Positions 1 through 5,929 are shown, counted from the stretch's first letter. The stretch is 5,929 nt of DNA from UBA3222 sp002363035 (GCA_946646575.1 CAMPCR010000048.1:1-5929); one strand, 5' to 3'. Program-made: numbers and translations. Notes: generated by a model from the letters alone, not told the origin.

Positions 1-1
1 G

Positions 2-958
2 CTGAAGGTTCTTGTCATCGGTGACGCTATGCTGGATCACTATATCTTCGGGGATGCGGAGCGGATTTCACCCGAAGCACCCGTGCCGGTGGTTGCCGTC
101 GACCGCGAAGCGTATCGATTGGGAGGCGCCTGCAACGTCGCGCTGAATACAAAATCGTTGGGTGCACACGTTACGTTTCTCGGAGTTGTCGGAACGGACG
201 AAGCGGGAAGTACGTTGCAGCGGTTACTGAAAGAAGCCGATATCGGGTTTTGTAATGAAAATTTTCGTTCCGACGTTCAAACGATCGTTAAAACGCGCGT
301 GATTGCACGCCATCAACAGCTGTGTCGATTGGATCGCGAAAAGAAATTTTCGGAAGCGTCGATTACCGCCGTTATCGCACAAACAGAGGCGTTTTTGCAA
401 AAAAACGCCGCTTCCGCGATTTTGATATCCGATTACGCCAAAGGAACAGTCACGCAGGCACTTTTGAATCGGTTGGTTGAACTGAAAAAGCGTTATTGTT
501 TCTTTTTAGCCGTCGATCCGAAGCCAAAGAATAAGCTTTGTTACAATGGCGTCGATTTGTTAAAACCCAACCGCGCCGAAGCGTTGCAGTTGGCAAATTT
601 CAATATCGAACCGAACCAAACGTTCCCATTGGATACTGTTGCAAAGGAAATTTTCAACCGTCACTCGGTGCGTTATCTTGCTGTTACGTTGGGGGGACAA
701 GGGATTGCGCTTGCGGAGAACGGTGGCAAAACGCAGACGGCACCCGCTGTTGCGAAAGAAGTTTTCGATGTTTCCGGTGCCGGCGACACCGCGCTTGCGG
801 CGCTGACGGTCGCTCTTTGCACCCATCGTACTCCGTCGGAAGCGATCGCGTTCGCAAATTTATTGTCTGGCATTGTGATCCGTAAAGTCGGAACCGCCGT
901 GACAACGCCCGAAGAAATTTTAGCGTATGCCTCAAAAACGCTCGGCTCTGTTTCTTGA
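2..958 (+). CDS. rfaE1: D-glycero-beta-D-manno-heptose-7-phosphate kinase (PfkB family), 5' partial
   Basis: This is a PfkB-fold sugar kinase of the RfaE1/HldE N-terminal type. It phosphorylates D-glycero-D-manno-heptose 7-phosphate at C1 with ATP in the cytoplasm, the step before GmhB in ADP-heptose synthesis for the LPS core. The frame is open to the left edge (KVLVIGDAMLDHY), matching the usual first strand of the family, so the true start lies outside the window and the ATG at 29 is internal. Other markers are FGDAERISPEAPVPVV at about 35-100, the substrate motif GGACNVALN at 122-148, SDYAKG near 430, VDPKPKN near 510, and the PfkB signature DVSGAGDT at 767-790, whose Asp (785-787) is the expected catalytic base. 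The protein ends after the kinase domain, so the cytidylyltransferase-like half of bifunctional HldE is absent and the adenylyltransferase must be separate. The 3' end overlaps the phosphatase gene by 32 nt, which suggests an operon. The family call is firm. Substrate is inferred from sequence resemblance and the neighbouring gene. Confidence 0.93.
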   Translation: MKVLVIGDAMLDHYIFGDAERISPEAPVPVVAVDREAYRLGGACNVALNTKSLGAHVTFLGVVGTDEAGSTLQRLLKEADIGFCNENFRSDVQTIVKTRVIARHQQLCRLDREKKFSEASITAVIAQTEAFLQKNAASAILISDYAKGTVTQALLNRLVELKKRYCFFLAVDPKPKNKLCYNGVDLLKPNRAEALQLANFNIEPNQTFPLDTVAKEIFNRHSVRYLAVTLGGQGIALAENGGKTQTAPAVAKEVFDVSGAGDTALAALTVALCTHRTPSEAIAFANLLSGIVIRKVGTAVTTPEEILAYASKTLGSVS

Positions 959-1472
959 TCGCGACGGAACGCTGATTGAGGACTTGCACTACCTGTCCGA
1001 TCCGAGCAAGGTGCGTTTGTTGCCGGGCGTACGCGAATGTTTGGCGGCATTAAAAAAAGACGGTTGGCTGTTTTTTTTATTTTCCAACCAAAGCGGCATT
1101 CGGCGCGGTTTCTGTACACTCGAACAAGTGAACGCCTGCAATCAACGCATGCTGGATCTCATCGGTCTCGGGCAGGATTTATTCACAAAAACCTGCCTCG
1201 CTCTCGGAACGTCGGAAGAACCTTGCGAATATCGCAAACCGTCGCCGAAATTCATCCTCGAATGCCTGGAAACATTTTGCCTCGATCCGAACCGTTGTTG
1301 GATGATCGGCGATAAGGAAACGGATGTCGAAGCGGGACAAAGGGCACACATTCGGACGATTTTGATTCAACCGAAAAGTGAAATTTTATCGAAAACATTG
1401 CCCGCAGATTTCGTTTGCAAAGATTTTTTCGAAGTTTTTGACCGCCTGCGGGAGAAAAAACGGCAAATGTAA
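927..1472 (+). CDS. gmhB: HAD-IIIA phosphatase, GmhB-like heptose 1,7-bisphosphate 7-phosphatase
   Basis: This 181-residue HAD-superfamily phosphatase should remove the 7-phosphate from heptose 1,7-bisphosphate, giving heptose 1-phosphate for adenylylation. HAD motif I is FLDRDGT (D11 nucleophile, D13 acid/base), motif II is FSNQSG (S53), motif III is RKPSP (R103, K104), and motif IV is MIGDKETD (D129, D133). Length fits GmhB (about 190). The ATG at 927 is the only start before motif I and lies inside the end of the kinase gene; GAAG about 12 nt upstream is a weak ribosome site, so coupling is likely. Oddity: classic GmhB and HisB-N carry a zinc loop C-x-H...C-x-C just before RKP. Here it reads C90-L-A ... 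C100-E-Y, so two of four ligands are missing. A relative such as a histidinol-phosphatase-like HAD-IIIA enzyme cannot be excluded from the fold, but the adjoining heptose kinase favours GmhB. Confidence 0.86.
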   Translation: MPQKRSALFLDRDGTLIEDLHYLSDPSKVRLLPGVRECLAALKKDGWLFFLFSNQSGIRRGFCTLEQVNACNQRMLDLIGLGQDLFTKTCLALGTSEEPCEYRKPSPKFILECLETFCLDPNRCWMIGDKETDVEAGQRAHIRTILIQPKSEILSKTLPADFVCKDFFEVFDRLREKKRQM

Positions 1473-1475
1473 GCG

Positions 1476-1488
1476 TGTCGGGACGACA
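1476..1488 (+). terminator. Small hairpin after gmhB, possible termination element
   Basis: TGTCG-GGA-CGACA forms a perfect 5-bp stem with a 3-nt loop, three bases after the phosphatase stop codon. No T-run follows, so this is not a standard intrinsic terminator. It could be a weak or rho-assisted 3' end, or chance. Confidence 0.2.
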
Positions 1489-1538
1489 ACCACCTCCGAG
1501 GGTTTATGATTGAAACATACTAAAATGCCGATGGAGGC

Positions 1539-1547
1539 GGGGGGGGG
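1539..1547 (+). repeat. Homopolymer run of nine G
   Basis: Nine consecutive G follow GGAGGC at 1533-1538, in non-coding DNA between convergent genes. Such runs slip readily in replication and are also a common site of sequencing or assembly error. The site is upstream of no gene on the plus strand, so phase variation of a known gene is not supported. Confidence 0.75.
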
Positions 1548-1704
1548 TATCGATATTTGGTTACCGACTGTATTCAAAAAGCAAAAAACGCACGAAAAAA
1601 CGATAAAAATTGCTGTCCCAATCTGCTTTAGAGGTAACTTCCGTCACAGTTCAATCTCACAGCCCCTCGCGTGTTCGAAGCCGCAAAATTGTCTTCCGTG
1701 CCCG

Positions 1705-2925
1705 TCATGCCAAACGTTTCTCTTTATAAACAAGTCCGAAAAGAATTGTTGCCAATACGATCATCACCGTTACGATCGACAATCCCGATCGGTACGCTTC
1801 CGACAACAAATGCGCTTCCTTAAAACTATCAATCATATATCCGACGATCGGCTGTCCCAAACCGCACAAAATCATACAAAGCATATTGCAGAACGAGACG
1901 GAACTGGCGCTGAGCGAAGAGGAATTTAAATTGGCGACCGCCACAAATCCGATGACCTGGACACCGCAACAGATCCCTAAAAGCACCATCAGAAACGCCA
2001 TGGTTTCGAATGATGCCTCTCCTGTAACAAGAAAAACGGTAAAAAGAACGGCTGCCGCGATACCGCCGAACATCATTGGTTTCTTACAGGAACGAACCGT
2101 GTCCGAAATCCATCCCATGATCGGGCAGGAAATCGCCCAGCTCAAATTCAAAATCGACACCAACTGTGCCGCTTCCAGGGTTGTAAAATGACAAACATTC
2201 GTAAAATACGGAATACTCCACAGATCGGCGAAGGTCGCGAACGGCATCAACATCGCTCCCGTCATAATGCCCGCTGCCCAGGCGCCCGGCTTTTTTGCGA
2301 TTTCCCACAAACGCCCGCCCAATTCCCGCCAAAGTTTTTTATCGCGCGGTTTCAAGTGTGTATCTTTCGGAACAAAAATATACAACAATGCCGTTACGAG
2401 CAGACCGAAAACACACGCCGTCAGCCAGATGTTTTGATAACTCGTATTCAGATAGGCAAAACCGTTTTGCGAACCGATGGAACCGAACATGCCCAACATC
2501 GTCGTTAACCCCGACAACATCGCCCATTTGTTCTGCGGAAACCACGTGGTGCACAAATACATCACGCCGACGAAACCGAAAGCGGATGCGAAACCCATCG
2601 CAAACCGTCCCGCTCCCAAAAAGAACAAAATGCCCGTCGGTACGAGCGGCAACAGGCACGCCAACGCCAGCAACAGGCAATTGCCAACCAACAATTTTCG
2701 TCCGCCGAACGTATCAAACAACGGTCCCACAAACAACTGCATCGGGGAATAAATCATGTAATACAGGCTCATAACCGTCGACATTTGTGTCAGCGAAAGT
2801 TCGGCAACGGGCGAATTCGGCACCTGTCCGAGCAAACTCGGAATGACGCGAACAAACAATTCATACAAATAAAATAACGATCCGATGAACCAAATTCCGT
2901 ATGCTTTACCGCCTGCTTTCTCCAT
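1705..2925 (-). CDS. Major facilitator superfamily (MFS) transporter
   Basis: This is a 406-residue inner-membrane transporter with about 12 hydrophobic helices. The first helix (WFIGSLFYLYELFVRVIPS) and the segment FADLWSIPYFTN after helix 7 resemble the MFS group widespread in Legionella, Coxiella and Francisella, some of which import amino acids or other nutrients. Motif A between helices 2 and 3 is clear (GPLFDTFGGRK, about residues 67-77), with a second-half copy GWISDTVRS near 271-279. A basic cytoplasmic loop at about 186-215 joins the halves. I chose ATG at 2925. A TTG six bases further upstream (2931) is in frame and sits at better spacing (5 nt against 11 nt) from the ribosome site GGAAG, so it may be the real start. 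The gene stands alone, convergent with the heptose genes. Substrate cannot be read from sequence. Family is secure; the intracellular-bacterium resemblance is from memory. Confidence 0.9.
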   Translation of the reverse strand: MEKAGGKAYGIWFIGSLFYLYELFVRVIPSLLGQVPNSPVAELSLTQMSTVMSLYYMIYSPMQLFVGPLFDTFGGRKLLVGNCLLLALACLLPLVPTGILFFLGAGRFAMGFASAFGFVGVMYLCTTWFPQNKWAMLSGLTTMLGMFGSIGSQNGFAYLNTSYQNIWLTACVFGLLVTALLYIFVPKDTHLKPRDKKLWRELGGRLWEIAKKPGAWAAGIMTGAMLMPFATFADLWSIPYFTNVCHFTTLEAAQLVSILNLSWAISCPIMGWISDTVRSCKKPMMFGGIAAAVLFTVFLVTGEASFETMAFLMVLLGICCGVQVIGFVAVANLNSSSLSASSVSFCNMLCMILCGLGQPIVGYMIDSFKEAHLLSEAYRSGLSIVTVMIVLATILFGLVYKEKRLA

Positions 2926-3336
2926 AAACAAAACCGCTTCCAGAGAAACAAATCAAAGGCACCGTTTCAAGTAAAACAACACATTTTTTCGTCGAAAAAT
3001 CCCTTGTTACAAACGTCTTTAATCCCTCAAAATAGTTCGATATAATAAATACCCGTTTTAGTCTTCGAAGTATGAAGCAAGTGCTTTTTTAGTCCTTTCG
3101 ATAAGTGCCGGAATATTAAGGCGCATTTTGGAAAATTCGTACCTGAGACTGTTCAATTTTCATCCATGATGCAACCGAACAACTTAAAGCGGCGGTAACT
3201 TGTATTTTGGCAATTTCCGACAATGTTTTTCGCACAACACCTTCAAAAACCACTCGCACTGCGTTCTTTACGGGAAAAATTCACACAAAAGAGCGATCGT
3301 TTTTCCTCACACCTTCCGAAGCGCTTTTTAAATCTT
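2926..3336. other. Long intergenic region with short coding-like frames
   Basis: These 411 bp separate two minus-strand genes and should hold the transporter promoter. No full gene is visible. Two overlapping minus-strand frames look protein-like. One runs open from 3280 to a stop at 3116-3118, with GTG at 3259 giving 47 residues, including EGVVRKTLSEIAKIQ and WMKIEQSQVRIFQNAP. The other is 32 residues from TTG 3156 (or 22 from ATG 3126) to a stop at 3058-3060, including MRLNIPALIERTKKALASY. Neither has a ribosome site. Overlapping plausible frames, short length and lack of start signals suit a dispersed repeat or degraded gene better than a working one, but a single window cannot decide. A TATAAT at 3041-3046 (plus) lacks a good -35. 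Confidence 0.35.
2985..2999. promoter_or_regulatory. 15-bp DNA palindrome upstream of the MFS gene, possible operator
   Basis: TTTTTCG-T-CGAAAAA is a perfect odd palindrome with 7-bp arms, about 60-75 bp upstream of the transporter start. A one-base centre cannot form an RNA loop, so if it matters it is as a protein-binding DNA site. AT-rich palindromes of this size also arise by chance, and I could not identify a regulator or a clear promoter around it. Confidence 0.2.
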
Positions 3337-4758
3337 CTATGCACGCGTCCGCAGGTACTGATCGACTTTATCCGCCGTAATCACGCCGTAGTTAACGGTT
3401 CCGAGCCAACCGGACATGATAATACCGACCGAACCGGCATGGTATAAACCGCGCACATGTTGCGACAATTCCATGGAAACCTTTAAACCTTCGAATTTGG
3501 TTCCGAATGACGCACCCTCCCAATGTTGCGTGTAACGTTGAAACGTGCGCGGCGTCGCTACCTCAATCCAGGCAATTTTGTCAACCGCATGCGGCACAAA
3601 ACGCTCCAAAGCTGCTAACGTGCGTTGTTTGAGCGTTTCTTTCGCCGCCTTGTAATGCTCTTCCGATAAATTTGCCCAATCCTCCCAAAGAGCATTCGTC
3701 GAAGCGACAATCGTGTACCGCGGCGTCTGGCTTTCGGGACGAATACTCGGATAATAGACGGAAAACGTCCGACTTTGGGTATTAAATGCTTTCAGCGAGG
3801 CACTTGAAAAACGTTCCTCATCGGACGTAAAAATCAAATCTCCGATGTTCGGCAACGTTTCGCCCTCTTTAAACCCCATGTACACCTGACAGGAGCTGTT
3901 GTTTAAACGTACCGCCTTTGTCTCCGCGCGAAAGGCTTCATCGATGTCATTCGATTCCAATAGGGATAAAATCGTCGCTTTCAGATTGGCATTCGACACA
4001 ATCGCTTTGCACGCGATCGCTTCGCCGTTCACCTGTAAACCGACCACCGTCGGGATGCCTTCGCGCTTTTCGGTCAAAATTCTCTCTACCTGCGCGCGTT
4101 TCACAATCGTCACGCCGTTCTTTTGCAGTTCGGTCGTCATTTCCCGAATAAGGCAATCGGTACCGCCGCGGAACGTGTACACGCCTTTACTCATGAAATT
4201 GGAAAACACAATCCCGTAGGTAATCGCAGGGTCTTCCAACGTCGAACCGTTGGCATAGGTAATGGGCTCCATCAACAGCCGATGCACATCGGGACGCTGC
4301 GGGAAAAATTCCTCGAACAATTCGCCCGTCGTGCGCCGATCCGCATCGTAGAAATTCATGCCGCGCAAATGCTCAAAAAACGCCTCGACGCGCTCCGGCG
4401 AAATTTTGAACACACGGACCAGCTTGTTTGTAAAATCCGTACGATCGAAGGTTGTCTCAAATTGAAACTGCGGATTGACGAAGCGCACGTGCGGTAGTTG
4501 AACAATGGAATTCGCGATGGTCGCATTCCAGTAGCGACGGCAGGATTTTATCATTCCGACGGGGAACCCGTGCAACGACACGTCAAACGTAAAACCGCCG
4601 GGACGCTTAAAATAAGCCGCCAACCCGCCCAACTGCGCGTGTTGCTCCAAAAGCACAACCTTATGCCCCTGTTTCGCCAAAACGTTCGCCGCCGTCAGCC
4701 CCGACAGCCCGCCGCCGATGACACAAACATCGCAGTTCTTCGGGAAGAGTGATCCCAT
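3337..4758 (-). CDS. FAD-dependent phytoene desaturase-like oxidoreductase (CrtI/COG1233 family)
   Basis: This 473-residue flavoprotein belongs to the family of phytoene desaturases, carotenoid isomerases and retinol saturases. The N-terminal FAD-binding Rossmann unit is VCVIGGGLSGLTAANVLA (about 11-28) with the ribose-binding Glu at the end of VVLLEQ (E38), followed by LGGLAAYF (43-50). FDVSLHG (58-64) stands where CrtI enzymes have the substrate-domain start. The C-terminal FAD motif is GLYHAGSVGIIMSGWLGTVN (about 437-456). Length fits the family (470-520). The ATG at 4758 lies seven residues before the first strand; no clear ribosome site precedes it. No phytoene or squalene synthase, isomerase or other carotenoid gene lies nearby, so substrate and reaction direction are open: polyene desaturation, saturation or isomerisation. 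The family call is strong; a carotenoid role is inference. Confidence 0.85.
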   Translation of the reverse strand: MGSLFPKNCDVCVIGGGLSGLTAANVLAKQGHKVVLLEQHAQLGGLAAYFKRPGGFTFDVSLHGFPVGMIKSCRRYWNATIANSIVQLPHVRFVNPQFQFETTFDRTDFTNKLVRVFKISPERVEAFFEHLRGMNFYDADRRTTGELFEEFFPQRPDVHRLLMEPITYANGSTLEDPAITYGIVFSNFMSKGVYTFRGGTDCLIREMTTELQKNGVTIVKRAQVERILTEKREGIPTVVGLQVNGEAIACKAIVSNANLKATILSLLESNDIDEAFRAETKAVRLNNSSCQVYMGFKEGETLPNIGDLIFTSDEERFSSASLKAFNTQSRTFSVYYPSIRPESQTPRYTIVASTNALWEDWANLSEEHYKAAKETLKQRTLAALERFVPHAVDKIAWIEVATPRTFQRYTQHWEGASFGTKFEGLKVSMELSQHVRGLYHAGSVGIIMSGWLGTVNYGVITADKVDQYLRTRA

Positions 4759-5054
4759 ACGGCTTTATTGATGGGAATTTTGGGTTTAAGGGCAATGAAA
4801 AAGAAGTAGACTTCAGAGGAGAAAAGTCCTTTGGGAAAACGTGGAGTTTGGATGTTGCGTTATGATGCTTTGAATTCCACCTTTTTGTTAGTGAAGTTCT
4901 GCTCCACCATCACAACTTTAAGCTAAACAACTTGCTATTCAATATCAACTCACAGTTTTTTTATGAAAAAGTACCGAATGATTTTATAAAAATCTTTACT
5001 TCCGCAAAAAAGCACATTGAACTGAGCTTGTTGATTTCATATGGGGAACCTTAA
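4749..5054 (+). pseudogene. AT-rich coding-like frame broken by one TGA; unknown protein
   Basis: One frame reads protein-like across most of the gap after the desaturase gene. From GTG 4749 it gives 38 residues (with KGNEKEVDFRGEKSFGKTW), then TGA at 4863-4865, then 62 more residues to TAA at 5052-5054, including FEFHLFVSEVLLHHHNFKL, NDFIKIFTSAKKHIE and LSLLISYGEP. Alternation of hydrophobic and polar residues, absence of other stops and sensible composition suggest a real or recently lost gene. By hand count 4921-5040 is about 29% G+C against 57% in a sampled 60-bp row of the neighbouring desaturase gene, so it may be acquired DNA. The start is uncertain: the GTG lies inside the divergent desaturase gene and has no ribosome site. 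The last 14 nt overlap the start of the next gene. I do not recognise the family. It could also be plain AT-rich intergenic DNA that is open by chance. Confidence 0.35.
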
Positions 5055-5142
5055 AAAGAAGCGTATTTTAAAGATGAATAAGCATAAGCGGCGGAAGAAG
5101 TCCAAAGCGACGCGTCATCGGAAACGCACCTGGTCTTTATAG
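5041..5142 (+). CDS. Small basic mS38/COX24 (AURKAIP1)-type ribosomal protein
   Basis: This 33-residue protein is easily missed by gene callers. It begins MGNLKKKRILKMNKHKRRKK and ends RHRKRTWSL. Sixteen of 33 residues are Lys or Arg, two are His and none is acidic. The KKR-x-L-K-M-N-K-H-K-R-R-K pattern followed by R-H-R-K-R-T-W is the hallmark, as I recall it, of bacterial proteins annotated as AURKAIP1/COX24 domain proteins, relatives of mitochondrial small-subunit protein mS38 and comparable to mycobacterial bS22. The expected role is binding 16S rRNA in the small ribosomal subunit. ATG 5041 is the natural family start. No Shine-Dalgarno site precedes it; the upstream 120 bp are AT-rich and could hold the promoter. 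The membrane protein gene follows after 12 nt in the same frame, so co-transcription is likely. Confidence 0.85.
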   Translation: MGNLKKKRILKMNKHKRRKKSKATRHRKRTWSL

Positions 5143-5154
5143 AAAGTTCGTCCC

Positions 5155-5853
5155 GTGGCATTCGGGAAGGGGCGAAATCTGCGCGGTGGTTTCATCGGGA
5201 AGGTTGCTTTGTTGCTTTTTTTATCGCTTTCGTTTGGGATATTTGTTGTTTATCTCAGCCGAACAGGTAGTTCGTTGTCGACTTTTCGAGATTGTTTAGC
5301 GGCATTTTACGGTTTTGCGAAACAACACCCGTGGTTTTTGGTATTATCGCTGCTGTTTTTGCCGACCTTTGGCATTCCGATTGCACCGTTATTGATTTTG
5401 GCGGGTTCCTGTTGGAATTTGGAAGTTGCTCTCAAAATTGTCTTTATCTGCATCGGTTTTAATCTCGTCTTTTCGCATTTTTTTTACAAACGATGCCTTA
5501 ATCGCTTTTTAATAAAGCTCATCTTCCGCAACAAACAAATACGCCAGCCGCGCCCGAATACACGCTTCAACAGTCTCCGTTGGTGCCTGCTTATTCAACT
5601 CATTCCGCACCTCCCCTACTCCGTTCAATGCTATGTTTTGGCGACTTTGAAAGAAGTGCGCTTTTGCCATTATCTTGCCGTCAGTTGGTTGGTACAGTTT
5701 ATCTGGGCAGTCGGTTTTGTCTGCGGCGGACGCACGATTTACACGGGACATTTCGGTTTAACGATTTTTTGCGTTTTTTTGCTCGTCGTGTACGTACTGT
5801 ATCGTTGCTTTTGTCGGTGGCGGAGGCAGAGGAGAGACGCATTGGAAATCTGA
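5155..5853 (+). CDS. VTT domain (TVP38/TMEM64, DedA-like) inner-membrane protein
   Basis: This 232-residue membrane protein has the features of the VTT/DedA/SNARE-associated family, whose members are linked to lipid scrambling or undecaprenyl-phosphate and envelope homeostasis. A basic N terminus precedes helix 1 (about 16-34). Helix 2 with a re-entrant segment carries FLPTFGIPIAPLLILAGS (68-85), the first VTT half, followed by a helix at 93-110. The second half is LIQLIPHLPYSVQCYVLATL (146-165), equivalent to the family's (R)-x-x-P-x-x-P-F region with Gln where Arg is frequent. Helices at about 173-192 and 200-219 precede a basic tail RWRRQRR. The start is GTG 5155, 12 nt after the ribosomal protein stop, with no ribosome site; GGGAAGG at 5197-5203 makes a later TTG possible, but this would remove the basic N terminus. 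The fold call is good; transported substrate unknown. Confidence 0.78.
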   Translation: MAFGKGRNLRGGFIGKVALLLFLSLSFGIFVVYLSRTGSSLSTFRDCLAAFYGFAKQHPWFLVLSLLFLPTFGIPIAPLLILAGSCWNLEVALKIVFICIGFNLVFSHFFYKRCLNRFLIKLIFRNKQIRQPRPNTRFNSLRWCLLIQLIPHLPYSVQCYVLATLKEVRFCHYLAVSWLVQFIWAVGFVCGGRTIYTGHFGLTIFCVFLLVVYVLYRCFCRWRRQRRDALEI

Positions 5854-5893
5854 TTGGCATGTATACTGTTTTTAATCGTCGACTTCAATCCGT

Positions 5894-5929
5894 ATGCTGA
5901 CCCCCTTCATCAAAGGTGCTCTGTCGGTC
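5894..5929 (+). CDS. Possible start of another gene, cut by the window edge
   Basis: After the VTT gene, ATG 5894 opens a frame that stays open to the right edge (MLTPFIKGALSV). Length and spacing would fit the start of a downstream gene with a hydrophobic N terminus. There is no ribosome site and only 12 codons, so this is a guess rather than an assignment. Confidence 0.2.
   Translation, partial: MLTPFIKGALSV

Larger units (their letters stand above)
1473..1704. other. Non-coding gap between convergent genes
   Basis: This 232-bp gap separates the 3' end of the phosphatase gene (plus) from the 3' end of the transporter gene (minus). It is where both transcripts should terminate. It holds a small hairpin right after the phosphatase stop, a CCTCC/GGAGG complementary pair, and a run of nine G at 1539-1547. 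A plus-strand frame opens at TTG 1510 but runs antisense into the transporter gene and resembles no protein I know, so I treat it as non-coding. I see no clear rho-independent terminator with a T-run for either gene. Confidence 0.6.

Noticed and set aside
1640..1690. tRNA-like TTCGAA near 1673
   Set aside because: The flanks do not form a T-arm and no acceptor or anticodon stem can be drawn.
1510..1929. 139-residue plus-strand frame starting at TTG
   Set aside because: Its second half is the reverse strand of the transporter gene, there is no ribosome site, and the translation matches nothing I recognise.
3041..3046. TATAAT as a plus-strand promoter
   Set aside because: The hexamer is perfect but no acceptable -35 lies 16-18 bp upstream and no plus-strand gene follows.
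3167..3199. Short plus-strand frame starting MMQPNNLKRR, considered as a truncated ribosomal protein L34
   Set aside because: It stops after ten codons and the sequence beyond the stop shows none of the conserved basic L34 tail.
3308..3340. Terminator for the desaturase gene around the GCGCTTCGGAAG segment
   Set aside because: Only three pairs can form around the CGG loop and no T-run follows on the minus strand.
4863..4865. Internal TGA read as selenocysteine
   Set aside because: The next codon is TGC but no SECIS-like hairpin is obvious downstream and the protein family is unknown. A nonsense mutation or sequence error is simpler.
4749..5054. Assignment of the broken AT-rich frame to a DUF4279-like domain
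   Set aside because: Only a vague order of hydrophobic segments and one Trp agree; this is too little to name a family.

Overview
The window reads as a chromosomal segment of a Gram-negative bacterium with lipopolysaccharide. It opens with two consecutive ADP-heptose pathway genes. The closest feel is Verrucomicrobiota, perhaps Opitutae or Puniceicoccales. That rests on three weak clues recalled from family knowledge, not on a search: a tiny mS38/COX24-like basic protein starting MGNLKKKR, a GmhB-type phosphatase in which a C-x-A...C-E-Y-RKPSP loop replaces the usual zinc loop, and sparse Shine-Dalgarno sites. Coding parts look near 50% G+C. One intergenic stretch drops to about 29% by hand count.

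Layout. (1) Positions 2-1472, plus strand: the 3' part of a heptose-7-phosphate kinase (RfaE1/HldE N-domain type) overlapping by 32 nt a HAD phosphatase of the GmhB group. Together they would make heptose 1,7-bisphosphate and then heptose 1-phosphate for the LPS inner core. (2) Positions 1473-1704: a non-coding gap between convergent genes with a small hairpin and a run of nine G. (3) Positions 1705-2925, minus strand: a 12-helix major facilitator superfamily transporter of the kind common in Legionella, Coxiella and Francisella. (4) Positions 2926-3336: about 410 bp with no convincing gene, but with short coding-like frames on the minus strand that could be a dispersed repeat or a relic. (5) Positions 3337-4758, minus strand: a CrtI/COG1233-type FAD-dependent desaturase or oxidoreductase. 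(6) Positions 4749-5054, plus strand: an AT-rich stretch that translates into protein-like sequence interrupted by one TGA, probably a decayed or acquired gene. (7) Positions 5041-5853, plus strand: a 33-residue, extremely basic mS38/COX24-like ribosomal protein gene, followed 12 nt later by a VTT (TVP38/TMEM64/DedA-like) membrane protein. A possible start of another gene lies at the right edge.

Only the first two genes form an evident pathway unit; the others look like independent transcription units. I see no CRISPR array, insertion sequence, tRNA, rRNA or recognisable defence or toxin system. The items most worth a second look are the hidden mS38-like gene, the AT-rich broken frame in front of it, the zinc-loop change in the phosphatase, and the unexplained content of 3058-3280.
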